A stretch of DNA of 6,374 nucleotides from an uncultured Porphyromonadaceae bacterium (GTDB lineage: Bacteria; Bacteroidota; Bacteroidia; Bacteroidales; Muribaculaceae), in contig USKE01000132.1 in assembly GCA_900555165.1 (NCBI GenBank), positions 1 to 6,374 of the forward strand, read 5' to 3'. Below the pieces are notes generated by a model. The model did not search any database and was not told the DNA's origin. It saw only the letters and a program-made list of their open reading frames with translations. Positions 1 to 5,059 of the stretch are shown piece after piece (position 1 is the stretch's first letter; the number at the start of each line of letters is the position of its first letter). The translations under genes and the position numbers were made by a program.

Positions 1-443
1 CCGCTATCAGCCGGCCCCCGCTGAGAGCCTATCTGTATTGTGCGATTATAGCCGCGCTGGGGCACTCGGTGCGGTTCTTTCTGATGAACGCGCAGTATGG
101 CCCCGGCATGCACATACTTGCCGCCACGGCGGTGGCCGCGTTCGTGGTGGGACTGCTGGCAGTGTTCCTGTCGCCGGCGGCCAGGGTGCCGGCCGAGACC
201 TGCCTGTTTCCGGCACTGCTGCCGATGATTCCGGGCATATACGCCTACAAGACCTTCGGGGCGCTGGCGCTGTGCGCTTTCGGCAACGGTGAAGAAACGT
301 TCAACCATTATTTTTACCTGTTCGCGTCGAACGGCATGACCTGTCTGGCCATTCTGCTTGTTATGGTTGTGGGTGCAACCCTGCCGATATTCATGTTCGA
401 GAAAATCTCGTTCCAGGCCACCAGGCACCGGAAGTTCCTGTAA
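1..443 (+). CDS. Threonine/serine exporter (ThrE) family membrane protein, C-terminal part (5' end outside window)
   Basis: The frame is open from the left edge and ends in TAA at 441-443, giving about 146 residues of the C-terminus of an integral membrane protein. Hydrophobic segments lie around YLYCAIIAALGHSVRFFL, MHILAATAVAAFVVGLLAVF, the proline-rich stretch FPALLPMIPGIYAYKTF, and TCLAILLVMVVGATLPIFMF. The PGIYAYKT element followed by a helix and a hydrophilic loop is characteristic of the ThrE_2 half of threonine/serine exporters. Family knowledge: such proteins export threonine and serine across the inner membrane, and in many Bacteroidetes the two ThrE halves are separate adjacent genes; that this piece is the second of a split pair is inference. 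The GTG at 69 is an internal codon, because coding similarity runs upstream to the window edge. A LysR gene follows 42 nt downstream on the same strand but has its own promoter. Confidence 0.82.
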   Translation, partial: AISRPPLRAYLYCAIIAALGHSVRFFLMNAQYGPGMHILAATAVAAFVVGLLAVFLSPAARVPAETCLFPALLPMIPGIYAYKTFGALALCAFGNGEETFNHYFYLFASNGMTCLAILLVMVVGATLPIFMFEKISFQATRHRKFL

Positions 444-451
444 CCCGTTGG

Positions 452-481
452 TTTGTACTTGAATGAAAATATGTATCTTTG
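452..481 (+). promoter_or_regulatory. Bacteroidetes-type promoter of the LysR gene
   Basis: TTTG at 452-455 and TATCTTTG at 474-481 match the -33 and -7 elements of the Bacteroidetes primary sigma factor, separated by 18 nt (slightly short of the usual 19-21). The -7 box ends 4 nt before the ATG at 486, so transcription should begin at or just before the start codon. No Shine-Dalgarno sequence could fit unless the transcript starts further upstream. Confidence 0.68.
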
Positions 482-485
482 AGGG

Positions 486-1385
486 ATGGAATTGCGTCAG
501 CTGAAATATTTCGTGAAGGTGGCCGAGACCCTGAGTTTCTCAGAGGCGGCCAAAGCGCTGTGTGTGACCCAGAGCACGCTGTCACAGCAGATCAAACAGC
601 TTGAGGGCGAACTGGGCACCATGCTGTTCGCGCGGTCGAGTCACAGCGTGGCCCTGACCGAGGCGGGGGCCGAGATGTTGCCATATGCCCGTCAGACCAT
701 AGACTGCGCCCGGCTGTGCGTGACGCGCATCGACGATGTTAACCATCTGGCCGCCGGCACACTCGACATAGGCGTGACCTACTCGTTCAGCCCCATACTG
801 ACCGAAACGCTGATTGCGTTCCGCAAAATGTATCCGAATATCAGGCTCAATATCTACTACAGGCCGATGGCCGAGCTGATGGAGATGCTCAAGGGGCGCG
901 GCGTGGATTTCGTGTTGGCGTTCCGGCCAAGCCGGCCGGTCGAGGGGGTGGAGTCGCACATCCTTTTCCAGAACTATCTGGCGGCGATTGTGGGCACGGC
1001 GCATCCGCTGGCCTCGCGCGACCGTATCACCCTCGGCGAGCTCGAGCGCTATGAGCTGGCACTCCCGGCACGCGGCCTGCAGGCGCGTAACGCCTTTGAC
1101 GAGGTGGCGGCCGGCTGCCGGGGGCTGAAGATACGGGTCGAGCTGAACGAGGTAAACATTCTGCTGAAGATAATCCGCCAGACCTCGCTGGTGACGGTGC
1201 TTGCCGAGGCCACGATACACAACGAGTCGGGGGTTAAAGCCATTCCGCTCGATTTTCCGGAAAACGAGATGGCCGGTTGCGTGCATACCCTACGCGACGG
1301 CTACCGCAAGCGCTCGGCCCAGGAATTCATCCGTCTGCTCAGCGAGTCGCTTGCCGTGCGCGACCGCCAGAACGCCTGGCTGTGA
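486..1385 (+). CDS. LysR-family transcriptional regulator
   Basis: The 299-residue protein has the standard LysR length and architecture. An N-terminal winged helix-turn-helix occupies roughly residues 1-62: MELRQLKYFVKVAE, then SFSEAAKALCVTQSTLSQQI, LEGELGTMLFAR and VALTEAG. A LysR substrate-binding domain follows at about residues 90-295 (AGTLDIGVTYSFSPIL and onwards). The ATG at 486 is fixed by the canonical LysR N-terminus. The resemblance is to CynR-like members, but ligand and target genes cannot be read from sequence. LysR regulators are often transcribed divergently from their targets; this one instead lies co-directionally 42 nt behind the ThrE-family exporter, so regulation of that exporter is only a guess. 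Cysteines occur at residue 26 in the HTH and at several places in the effector domain, but there is no OxyR-like signature. The stop codon is 8 nt from the stop of the convergent acetyltransferase gene. Confidence 0.93.
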   Translation: MELRQLKYFVKVAETLSFSEAAKALCVTQSTLSQQIKQLEGELGTMLFARSSHSVALTEAGAEMLPYARQTIDCARLCVTRIDDVNHLAAGTLDIGVTYSFSPILTETLIAFRKMYPNIRLNIYYRPMAELMEMLKGRGVDFVLAFRPSRPVEGVESHILFQNYLAAIVGTAHPLASRDRITLGELERYELALPARGLQARNAFDEVAAGCRGLKIRVELNEVNILLKIIRQTSLVTVLAEATIHNESGVKAIPLDFPENEMAGCVHTLRDGYRKRSAQEFIRLLSESLAVRDRQNAWL

Positions 1386-1393
1386 CCCCCGGC

Positions 1394-1864
1394 TCACGCC
1401 TGCTTGGCGAGGTAGATCATGTCGCGGAGGGTCACCCCCTCTTCGATGATGGGATGGTCATAGTTGCGTGTGAAGAATCCGGGCACGCGGTGGGTCTCGC
1501 GGTAGCCGCATCCGCGGTAGAAACGGAGGGTCGAGGGTGTCTCACCGGTGCCGAGCTGTATGGTCTTGCCCCGGTTGAGGCGCTCGACGTATGAGAGCAT
1601 GGCGCGCCCGATGCCGCGGTGCCGCATGTCGGCGCTCACGGCCAGGTTCTTTATCTCGACCAGCGAGGGTGACTCGTCGGTGACGGCGCATACCGCCACC
1701 AGCCGGTCGTCGAGCCGCGCGGCATAGAGCGTGGCTCGGTCAAGATAGCGGCTTATCATCTCCTCAGACTCGTCGCCGACGAGCAGCAGCGGCATGCAGG
1801 GGCGTCGGTCGCCGTCGACGCGTGCGATGGTGATTTCCGCGGTCTGTAAATTACTCGCTGACAT
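1394..1864 (-). CDS. GNAT family N-acetyltransferase, YvbK-like
   Basis: The 156-residue protein is a single GNAT domain. Motif A is visible as LAVSADMRHRGIGRAML (about residues 74-90), with the acetyl-CoA pyrophosphate-binding R81-x-x-G84-x-G86. Motif B is FYRGCGY (115-121). The rest resembles the Bacillus subtilis YvbK-type subfamily: PLLLVGDESEE near the N-terminus, IQLGTGETPSTLRFY, and a C-terminal FFTRNY, HPIIEEGVTLRDMIYL. Family knowledge: acetyl-CoA-dependent acetylation of an amine; the acceptor is unknown and the enzyme is probably cytosolic. The ATG (1862-1864) lies inside the 3' end of the upstream acetyltransferase gene, with a 14-nt overlap, so translational coupling and co-transcription from the promoter at 2360-2367 are likely. 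The TGA is 8 nt from the convergent LysR stop. Confidence 0.9.
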   Translation of the reverse strand: MSASNLQTAEITIARVDGDRRPCMPLLLVGDESEEMISRYLDRATLYAARLDDRLVAVCAVTDESPSLVEIKNLAVSADMRHRGIGRAMLSYVERLNRGKTIQLGTGETPSTLRFYRGCGYRETHRVPGFFTRNYDHPIIEEGVTLRDMIYLAKQA

Positions 1865-2354
1865 GGAAATGCTCTGTTACACCGCCGTGGATTTCGGTGT
1901 GGTGGTAGCGGAATCCGCATTTCTCGGCCACGCGGCGCGAGCGGTTGTTGCCGTCGTAAAAGGCAATCCAGAGGTGTCGGCGCCCTTCGGCCCGCGCCTG
2001 GGCGCCCACCGCCGTCACAGCCTCCGGCATAAGTCCGCGCCCCCAGAATGCGCGCCCCATCCAGTAGCCGATCTCGGCGTCGTCAGCGGCCACGGTGGCG
2101 CTGTGTTCGGGCGTCGGGGCCACCAGCCCGCAGCATCCCACGGGCTCACCCGTCTCTTTCAGCACCACGGCATAGACGTACGGGGTGTTGAACACAGTCT
2201 CGATTATCTGCCGGCTCTGCTCGACCGACTCATGCGGCGGCCATCCGGCCGGCGTTCCCACCTCGGGGTCGCGCGCCAGCTCATATAGCGTCCCGGCATC
2301 CGCGGCACACCACGCCCTCAGCACCAGCCTTTCGGTCTCGATTCTCTTCTCCAT
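1851..2354 (-). CDS. GNAT family N-acetyltransferase, RimJ/RimL type (Acetyltransf_3)
   Basis: This 167-residue acetyltransferase opens with the classic RimJ/RimL element IETERLVLRAW (residues 5-15). It carries the acetyl-CoA-binding motif in AEIGYWMGRAFWGRGLMPEA (93-112) and ends with GNNRSRRVAEKCGFRYH (135 onwards), with the conserved Asn, Ser and Gly-Phe. Family knowledge: such enzymes acetylate protein N-termini, or small molecules and antibiotics; the substrate here is unknown. The frame stays open 28 codons further upstream to a TTG at 2438, but that extension (an unrelated Cys/Ile-rich stretch) spans the -7 box at 2360-2367 and lacks family similarity. I therefore place the start at the ATG at 2352-2354, directly before EKRIETERL. 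The TAA at 1851-1853 lies inside the next gene, which begins 14 nt earlier. It is the first gene of a two-gene acetyltransferase unit. Confidence 0.9.
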   Translation of the reverse strand: MEKRIETERLVLRAWCAADAGTLYELARDPEVGTPAGWPPHESVEQSRQIIETVFNTPYVYAVVLKETGEPVGCCGLVAPTPEHSATVAADDAEIGYWMGRAFWGRGLMPEAVTAVGAQARAEGRRHLWIAFYDGNNRSRRVAEKCGFRYHHTEIHGGVTEHFHVSE

Positions 2355-2359
2355 ATCTG

Positions 2360-2367
2360 CAAATATA
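2360..2367 (-). promoter_or_regulatory. -7 promoter box of the acetyltransferase pair
   Basis: On the minus strand, TATATTTG (2367 down to 2360) matches the Bacteroidetes -7 consensus TAnnTTTG exactly. It is followed by CAGAT and then the ATG at 2354, so the expected start of transcription is at or within a few bases of the start codon. A clear TTTG -33 element at the usual spacing is not visible, which lowers confidence. Confidence 0.58.
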
Positions 2368-2473
2368 GCCAAAAAAATAGCGCTGTTTAGGTTACATGCA
2401 ACGCAAAAATCGAGCGTCGGCGAGATGTTGTGGTGCAACTATTTGAATTGCAGGTGGTAAGAAGTAAAAATTG

Positions 2474-2550
2474 AAAAATCCAAACAATTAAAATGCCGTT
2501 TTTCGTAAAAATCCAAACAATTAAATCGGCGAAATCCGTAAAAATCCAAA
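2474..2550. repeat. AT-rich direct-repeat array, 33-nt period, 2 full copies plus 1 partial
   Basis: Copies start at 2474, 2507 and 2540, an exact 33-nt step. Copies 1 and 2 share the 19-mer AAAAATCCAAACAATTAAA (2474-2492 and 2507-2525). Copy 3 keeps the first 11 bases (2540-2550). Copies 2 and 3 also share the preceding bases, giving a common CGTAAAAATCCAAA (2504-2517 and 2537-2550). The 14-nt segments between boxes differ except for a shared CGT at the end. The boxes lie about three helical turns apart in the middle of a divergent intergenic region, which suits a cooperative binding site; decayed tandem duplication is the plain alternative. Two nearly intact copies are too few, and the period too short, for a CRISPR array. 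Confidence 0.85.
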
Positions 2551-2631
2551 GACTTCGGCATGGAAATGGTGGGTGTACGAAGAGAAACGGCGGAGAATCA
2601 CGGGTGAAAAAGGGGGTGGTGACAGCGGGGA

Positions 2632-2663
2632 TTTGGCGGTGTGGGGCGCGTTGGCTACCTTTG
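2632..2663 (+). promoter_or_regulatory. Bacteroidetes-type promoter of the nucleotidyltransferase-like gene
   Basis: TTTG at 2632-2635 and TACCTTTG at 2656-2663, separated by 20 nt, are a textbook match to the Bacteroidetes -33/-7 pair. The ATG at 2687 lies 23 nt after the -7 box, behind an A-rich leader (ATCAAAACGCAACAAG) with no Shine-Dalgarno, as is usual in this phylum. The promoter rules out the longer frame that begins at 2573. Confidence 0.8.
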
Positions 2664-2686
2664 CAGATTTATCAAAACGCAACAAG

Positions 2687-3280
2687 ATGAATCATGAAGA
2701 AATCAATGCCCTGGCCGAGTCAATGCGACGCAGGGCTGCGGAGGTGCTTGATGCCTCGGGAATCGCCAGGGTGTGGCGCGAGGCCGGGTGCCGGGTTAAC
2801 ATCGTGGGTTCGCTCAGGATGGAGCTGCTTGCCGCCCACCGTGACATTGACCTGCACGTCTATTCGGCAGGGGTGAAACCCGCCGGGAGTTTCGCCGTGA
2901 TGGCTCGTGTGGCCGCTGATCAGCGTGTCACTGAAATCCGCTGCATCAACGGTCTGGCCACCGACGAGCACTGCATCGCCTGGCATGTGACATTCCGTGC
3001 CGACGACGGCCTTGACTGGCAGATCGACATAATCCACATCGAGGAGGGAACGCGCTACGACGGCTATTTCGAACGCATGGCCGACCGCATCCTTGAGGTG
3101 ATGACCCCGGCCCGGCGCGACACCATCCTGCGCCTGAAGTTCGAGACACCCGCCGACCGCGGCTACCACGGCGTGGAATATTACGAAGCCGTAATCGCCG
3201 ACGGCGTCACCACCCTCGCCGACCTCGACCGCTGGGTCACCGCCCACCGCGCCCGTCCTCCCTACTACTGGATTCCCTGA
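2687..3280 (+). CDS. Polymerase-beta-like nucleotidyltransferase-fold protein, substrate unknown
   Basis: The 197-residue protein shows the signature of the nucleotidyltransferase superfamily. VGSLRMELLAAHRDIDLHVY has Gly41-Ser42, ten residues, then Asp53-x-Asp55, the metal-binding pair. WQIDIIHI supplies a likely third carboxylate, Asp114. A mostly helical C-terminal half follows (YDGYFERMADRI, TILRLKFETPADRG, GVEYYEAVIADGV) and the protein ends in WIP. Superfamily knowledge: the fold transfers NMP to small molecules, RNA or proteins; members include antibiotic adenylyltransferases and toxin-antitoxin MNT proteins. This one lacks the MNT-type GSRARG motif and has no visible HEPN partner gene. 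I recall similar uncharacterised proteins in Bacteroides but cannot name a substrate. The start at 2687 is chosen because the promoter lies inside the longer frame and the earlier codons look non-coding. It is a single-gene unit ending at a palindrome. Confidence 0.75.
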   Translation: MNHEEINALAESMRRRAAEVLDASGIARVWREAGCRVNIVGSLRMELLAAHRDIDLHVYSAGVKPAGSFAVMARVAADQRVTEIRCINGLATDEHCIAWHVTFRADDGLDWQIDIIHIEEGTRYDGYFERMADRILEVMTPARRDTILRLKFETPADRGYHGVEYYEAVIADGVTTLADLDRWVTAHRARPPYYWIP

Positions 3281-3287
3281 CCATCCC

Positions 3288-3339
3288 CACAAAAGATTAT
3301 GTTTGCGAAAAATTATTTTTCGCAAACATAATCTTTGTG
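3288..3339. terminator. Long palindrome, probable bidirectional terminator between convergent genes
   Basis: Bases 3292-3312 pair perfectly with 3316-3336 (21 bp) around a 3-nt centre. With a single bulged A at 3291 the stem extends by CAC/GTG to 3288 and 3339. It lies between the stop of the nucleotidyltransferase-like gene (3280) and the stop of the HExxH gene (3364), where a two-way terminator is expected. The arms start with AAAG and end with CTTT, so each strand has only a short U-run, and the apex is pure A/T. Both features are unusual for an intrinsic terminator, hence the moderate confidence. Confidence 0.55.
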
Positions 3340-3363
3340 TATCGCACGGGCATGTCGGAAACG

Positions 3364-3678
3364 TCAGAATAAATGAATCCAGGAGTAATGTTTCCGGTTA
3401 GGGAGGTAGGTTAGGTCGTTTCCATGCCGGTAGGCCTCGCGTTCAAATGAGATGTTGTAGTATGCTTCTTTCCAGTTCCTGTATTTGAGGCATTTCACAC
3501 ACCACTCGATCAGATAGATGATATAGAACGGAACGAACAGCAGTTCACGCTGCTGTGCGGTGTGAATCTTTTCGTGATTGATTACGTATTTGTCAATCCA
3601 GCCTGGATCTCTCGCCCAAAACGTGCCGAACAGGTTCACACAGAACCCCTCTGGTATCAGTCTGCTTTTGATAATCAT
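3364..3678 (-). CDS. Small HExxH-motif protein (putative zinc metallopeptidase-like), membrane-associated
   Basis: This 104-residue protein carries HEKIH at residues 35-39, the zinc-binding HExxH core of many metallopeptidases. A hydrophobic stretch follows (LLFVPFYIIYLIEW, about 46-59), then FEREA at 78-82, whose Glu could act as a third ligand in gluzincin fashion. The order HExxH, hydrophobic helix, E is reminiscent of small uncharacterised Bacteroidetes proteins; I know of no assigned function. At 104 residues it is far shorter than typical M48 or M56 peptidases, so catalysis is unproven and a structural or regulatory role is possible. The start is the ATG at 3676-3678; a TTG seven codons upstream is less likely. 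GC is about 45%, well below the roughly 60% of its neighbours. No clear promoter is visible in the 87 nt behind it, so it may be read through from the beta-barrel gene. Confidence 0.72.
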   Translation of the reverse strand: MIIKSRLIPEGFCVNLFGTFWARDPGWIDKYVINHEKIHTAQQRELLFVPFYIIYLIEWCVKCLKYRNWKEAYYNISFEREAYRHGNDLTYLPNRKHYSWIHLF

Positions 3679-3765
3679 GTACTCTTTGGGTTGATACAAT
3701 GAAATGCTGAAGACAATCGCTCTGTCCGGTTCCCGCGAATAATCCGGGGAAACGGGGCCGGGGGG

Positions 3766-4284
3766 TCAGAAGGTGTACTGGAGGCCGAGCTCGAGGTTGG
3801 TGTTGAGGGCGAAACCGATGCCGTTGACGCCGTCGTAGTGGGTGTAGCGGAGCAGGGTGGTGCGGAGGGTGAGGGCGAAATGATCGTTGAGGTTGATGAG
3901 CATGCCGGGGCGCAGGGCGGCAACGAATCCGCCGACTCCCGACCCGCCTGCCGACTGGTGTTCGTAGCCCATGGCAAGCTCGCCGAAGAAGTCGATTATG
4001 CCGGCGTGGGCGAATGTGCCGCGGAGGTAGGGGAGGACGGAGACTGTGGTGACGCCGGTGCCCCCGAGATCCTGGTATTTGACGCCGACCGATGCGCCGA
4101 CGGCCCATGTGGGGTTGAAGTAATAGCCGGCTTCGGGGGCTATGAGGAATGCGGAGTTGGTGAGAGAGCCTCCGTCGGCGCTCGCGTGTTCTACGCCTAT
4201 GCCGACTGTGCCGCCCACGTAGGCCTGGGCGCTGGCGCCTAACGAGATGCAGACAAGCATCAGAATTGCTAATAATTTTCGCAT
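3766..4284 (-). CDS. Outer-membrane beta-barrel protein (OMP_b-brl / porin family)
   Basis: The 172-residue precursor begins with a clear type I signal peptide (MRKLLAILMLVCISLGASAQA), with cleavage expected after Ala19 (ASA/QA). The mature part, about 150 residues, is rich in Gly and alternating polar/hydrophobic strands (YVGGTVGIGVEHA, FLIAPEAGYYF, TWAVGASVGVKYQDL, FALTLRTTLLRYTHYD), and ends in LELGLQYTF with the terminal aromatic Phe recognised by the BAM assembly machinery. The size fits an eight-stranded barrel like those of the OmpW/OmpX-sized beta-barrel domain families common in Bacteroidetes. Ligand or role is not evident. Cys12 lies in the hydrophobic core without a lipobox, so this is not a lipoprotein. 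The ATG at 4282-4284 is fixed by the signal peptide. No TAnnTTTG box is found in the 125 nt upstream, which instead contain a long imperfect hairpin. Confidence 0.88.
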   Translation of the reverse strand: MRKLLAILMLVCISLGASAQAYVGGTVGIGVEHASADGGSLTNSAFLIAPEAGYYFNPTWAVGASVGVKYQDLGGTGVTTVSVLPYLRGTFAHAGIIDFFGELAMGYEHQSAGGSGVGGFVAALRPGMLINLNDHFALTLRTTLLRYTHYDGVNGIGFALNTNLELGLQYTF

Positions 4285-4320
4285 GATGTGATGGTTTGTT
4301 GTTGATAATGTGTGTTAATG

Positions 4321-4375
4321 CCGCAATGACACGAACGCGATGCCGTGAACGGGTTTCGCGCTTGTGTCATTGTGG
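4321..4375. repeat. Imperfect 20-nt inverted repeat (hairpin) between the DJ-1 and beta-barrel genes
   Basis: Bases 4321-4340 (CCGCAATGACACGAACGCGA) pair with 4356-4375 (TCGCGCTTGTGTCATTGTGG), with three non-Watson-Crick positions (two of them G-U in a plus-strand RNA), around a 15-nt loop that holds a further CCGT/ACGG mini-stem. It lies 34 nt beyond the stop of the minus-strand DJ-1 gene and 37 nt before the beta-barrel ATG. A run of T is absent on both sides, so it is not a classical intrinsic terminator. A 3'-end stabiliser of the DJ-1 mRNA or a 5' UTR structure of the beta-barrel mRNA are the options. Confidence 0.6.
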
Positions 4376-4409
4376 TGGTTGCGTTCAGGCTACTGCCCGT
4401 AGCGTGGTG

Positions 4410-4982
4410 TCAGAAGTAGAAGTTGACGCTGCGGGGATAGTAGAGGAGGCCCGAGCCGACTTGCTGGGCGATGGCCTCGCCCATCGAGTTGGCCACGATG
4501 GCCAGGGCGAAACGGAGGGTCGAGGCGGGGCCGTTGGCGGTGATCACACGGTCGAGGGCCACAACGGGGGCGTCGCGGCGTATGGCTTTGTCGAGGCCGC
4601 TCTCCATGCCGGGGTAGCAGGTGGCCTCAAGGCCGTCGAGGATGCCCAGGGGTGCGAGCACCACGGCGGGCGAGGCGCAGATGGCGGCTATCTTGCCCGA
4701 GATGGCCTGTGCCTTGAGCAGGGTGGTGAGGGGCTCGAAGGCGGCCAGGTTTGTGGCGCCGGGCATTCCGCCGGGGCAGATGAGCCATTCGGGGGTGATG
4801 AAGTCGGTCTGCTCGAAAAGGCAGTCGGCCTCTACGGCCACGCCGTGGGCGCCGCGTACTATTTTGTTGCCGGTGATTGACACGGTTTTGATGTCCATGC
4901 CTGCGCGGCGCATGATGTCGACGGTAGCAAGTGCCTCGATTTCCTCGAAACCGGTGGCGAGAAACAGATAAGAGGTGTTCAT
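4410..4982 (-). CDS. DJ-1/PfpI superfamily protein, YajL/ThiJ-like
   Basis: The 190-residue protein has the full DJ-1/YajL fold length. It starts with YLFLATGFEEIEALATVDIMRRAGM, where Glu16 matches the conserved active-site Glu of DJ-1. WLICPGGMPGATNL follows, then the nucleophile elbow AAICASP with Cys102, and finally NGPASTLRFALAIV. The position of the human DJ-1 histidine (HP) is Tyr123-Pro here; E. coli YajL also lacks this His, so the YajL/ThiJ branch fits better than the PfpI protease branch. Family knowledge: cytosolic proteins linked to oxidative-stress protection and handling of reactive aldehydes; the old label as a thiamine enzyme (ThiJ) is not well supported. The ATG at 4980-4982 is chosen from the family N-terminus. 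No -7 box is evident in the AT-rich 151 nt upstream. The next minus-strand gene downstream is the beta-barrel protein, beyond a hairpin. Confidence 0.9.
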   Translation of the reverse strand: MNTSYLFLATGFEEIEALATVDIMRRAGMDIKTVSITGNKIVRGAHGVAVEADCLFEQTDFITPEWLICPGGMPGATNLAAFEPLTTLLKAQAISGKIAAICASPAVVLAPLGILDGLEATCYPGMESGLDKAIRRDAPVVALDRVITANGPASTLRFALAIVANSMGEAIAQQVGSGLLYYPRSVNFYF

Positions 4983-5010
4983 GTTAGGTTGTTATGACGA
5001 TAATTTTTGG

Positions 5011-5042
5011 TTGGTTATTTTATATATAGGGTTGTAAGTTTG
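5011..5042 (+). promoter_or_regulatory. Possible plus-strand promoter in the DJ-1/fucose-synthase gap
   Basis: TTG at 5011-5013 and TAAGTTTG at 5035-5042, 21 nt apart, fit the Bacteroidetes -33/-7 consensus (the -33 as TTG rather than TTTG). It points right, against all neighbouring genes, toward the T-tract hairpin at 5060-5102. The surroundings are AT-rich, so a chance match is possible. Confidence 0.35.
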
Positions 5043-5059
5043 GTTGTTGAGGGTGTAAC

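Larger units (their letters stand above)
2355..2686. other. Divergent intergenic region (332 nt) between the acetyltransferase pair and the nucleotidyltransferase-like gene
   Basis: The region holds the minus-strand -7 box at 2360-2367, a plus-strand promoter at 2632-2663, and a 33-nt-period AT-rich repeat array at 2474-2550. The stretch 2368-2473 shows no gene; it contains only short imperfect symmetries, such as GTTACATGCAAC at 2391-2402 and a second TGCAAC at 2438 or so. From about 2601 to 2646 the plus strand is G-rich, with four runs of at least three G. A frame open from 2493 to 2690 crosses repeats and promoter and has no recognisable protein features. Confidence 0.8.

Noticed and set aside
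582..1286. A 234-codon open frame antisense to the LysR gene
   Set aside because: It is a GC-rich shadow frame lying wholly inside a well-supported LysR gene, and its translation (His/Arg/Gln-rich) shows no domain.
2355..2438. N-terminal extension of the RimL-like acetyltransferase from a TTG at 2438
   Set aside because: The extension covers the -7 promoter box and does not resemble the family, whose usual N-terminus begins at the ATG at 2354.
2474..2550. CRISPR array
   Set aside because: Only two nearly intact 19-nt boxes plus an 11-nt remnant with 14-nt spacers; repeat and spacer lengths are too short and no cas genes are present.
2602..2646. G-quadruplex in the promoter of the nucleotidyltransferase-like gene
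   Set aside because: Four G-runs exist, but two of the loops are 10 and 12 nt, so the predicted structure would be weak.
2493..2690. A 65-codon plus-strand frame across the repeat array (KIQTIK repeats)
   Set aside because: It runs through the promoter at 2632-2663 and overlaps the start of the next gene. The repetitive part is explained by the 33-nt DNA repeat being a multiple of three.
3766..4284. Lipoprotein signal in the beta-barrel protein (Cys12)
   Set aside because: There is no lipobox before the Cys and a clean type I cleavage site (ASA/QA) follows.
4296..4880. A 194-codon plus-strand open frame opposite the DJ-1 gene
   Set aside because: Its Gly/Ala/Glu-rich translation is the reverse image of DJ-1 codons; it also crosses the intergenic hairpin and has no promoter or family features.
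4410..4982. DJ-1 protein with a missing catalytic histidine as a sign of inactivation
   Set aside because: E. coli YajL also lacks this His; Glu16 and Cys102 are present, so the protein looks like a normal YajL-type member.
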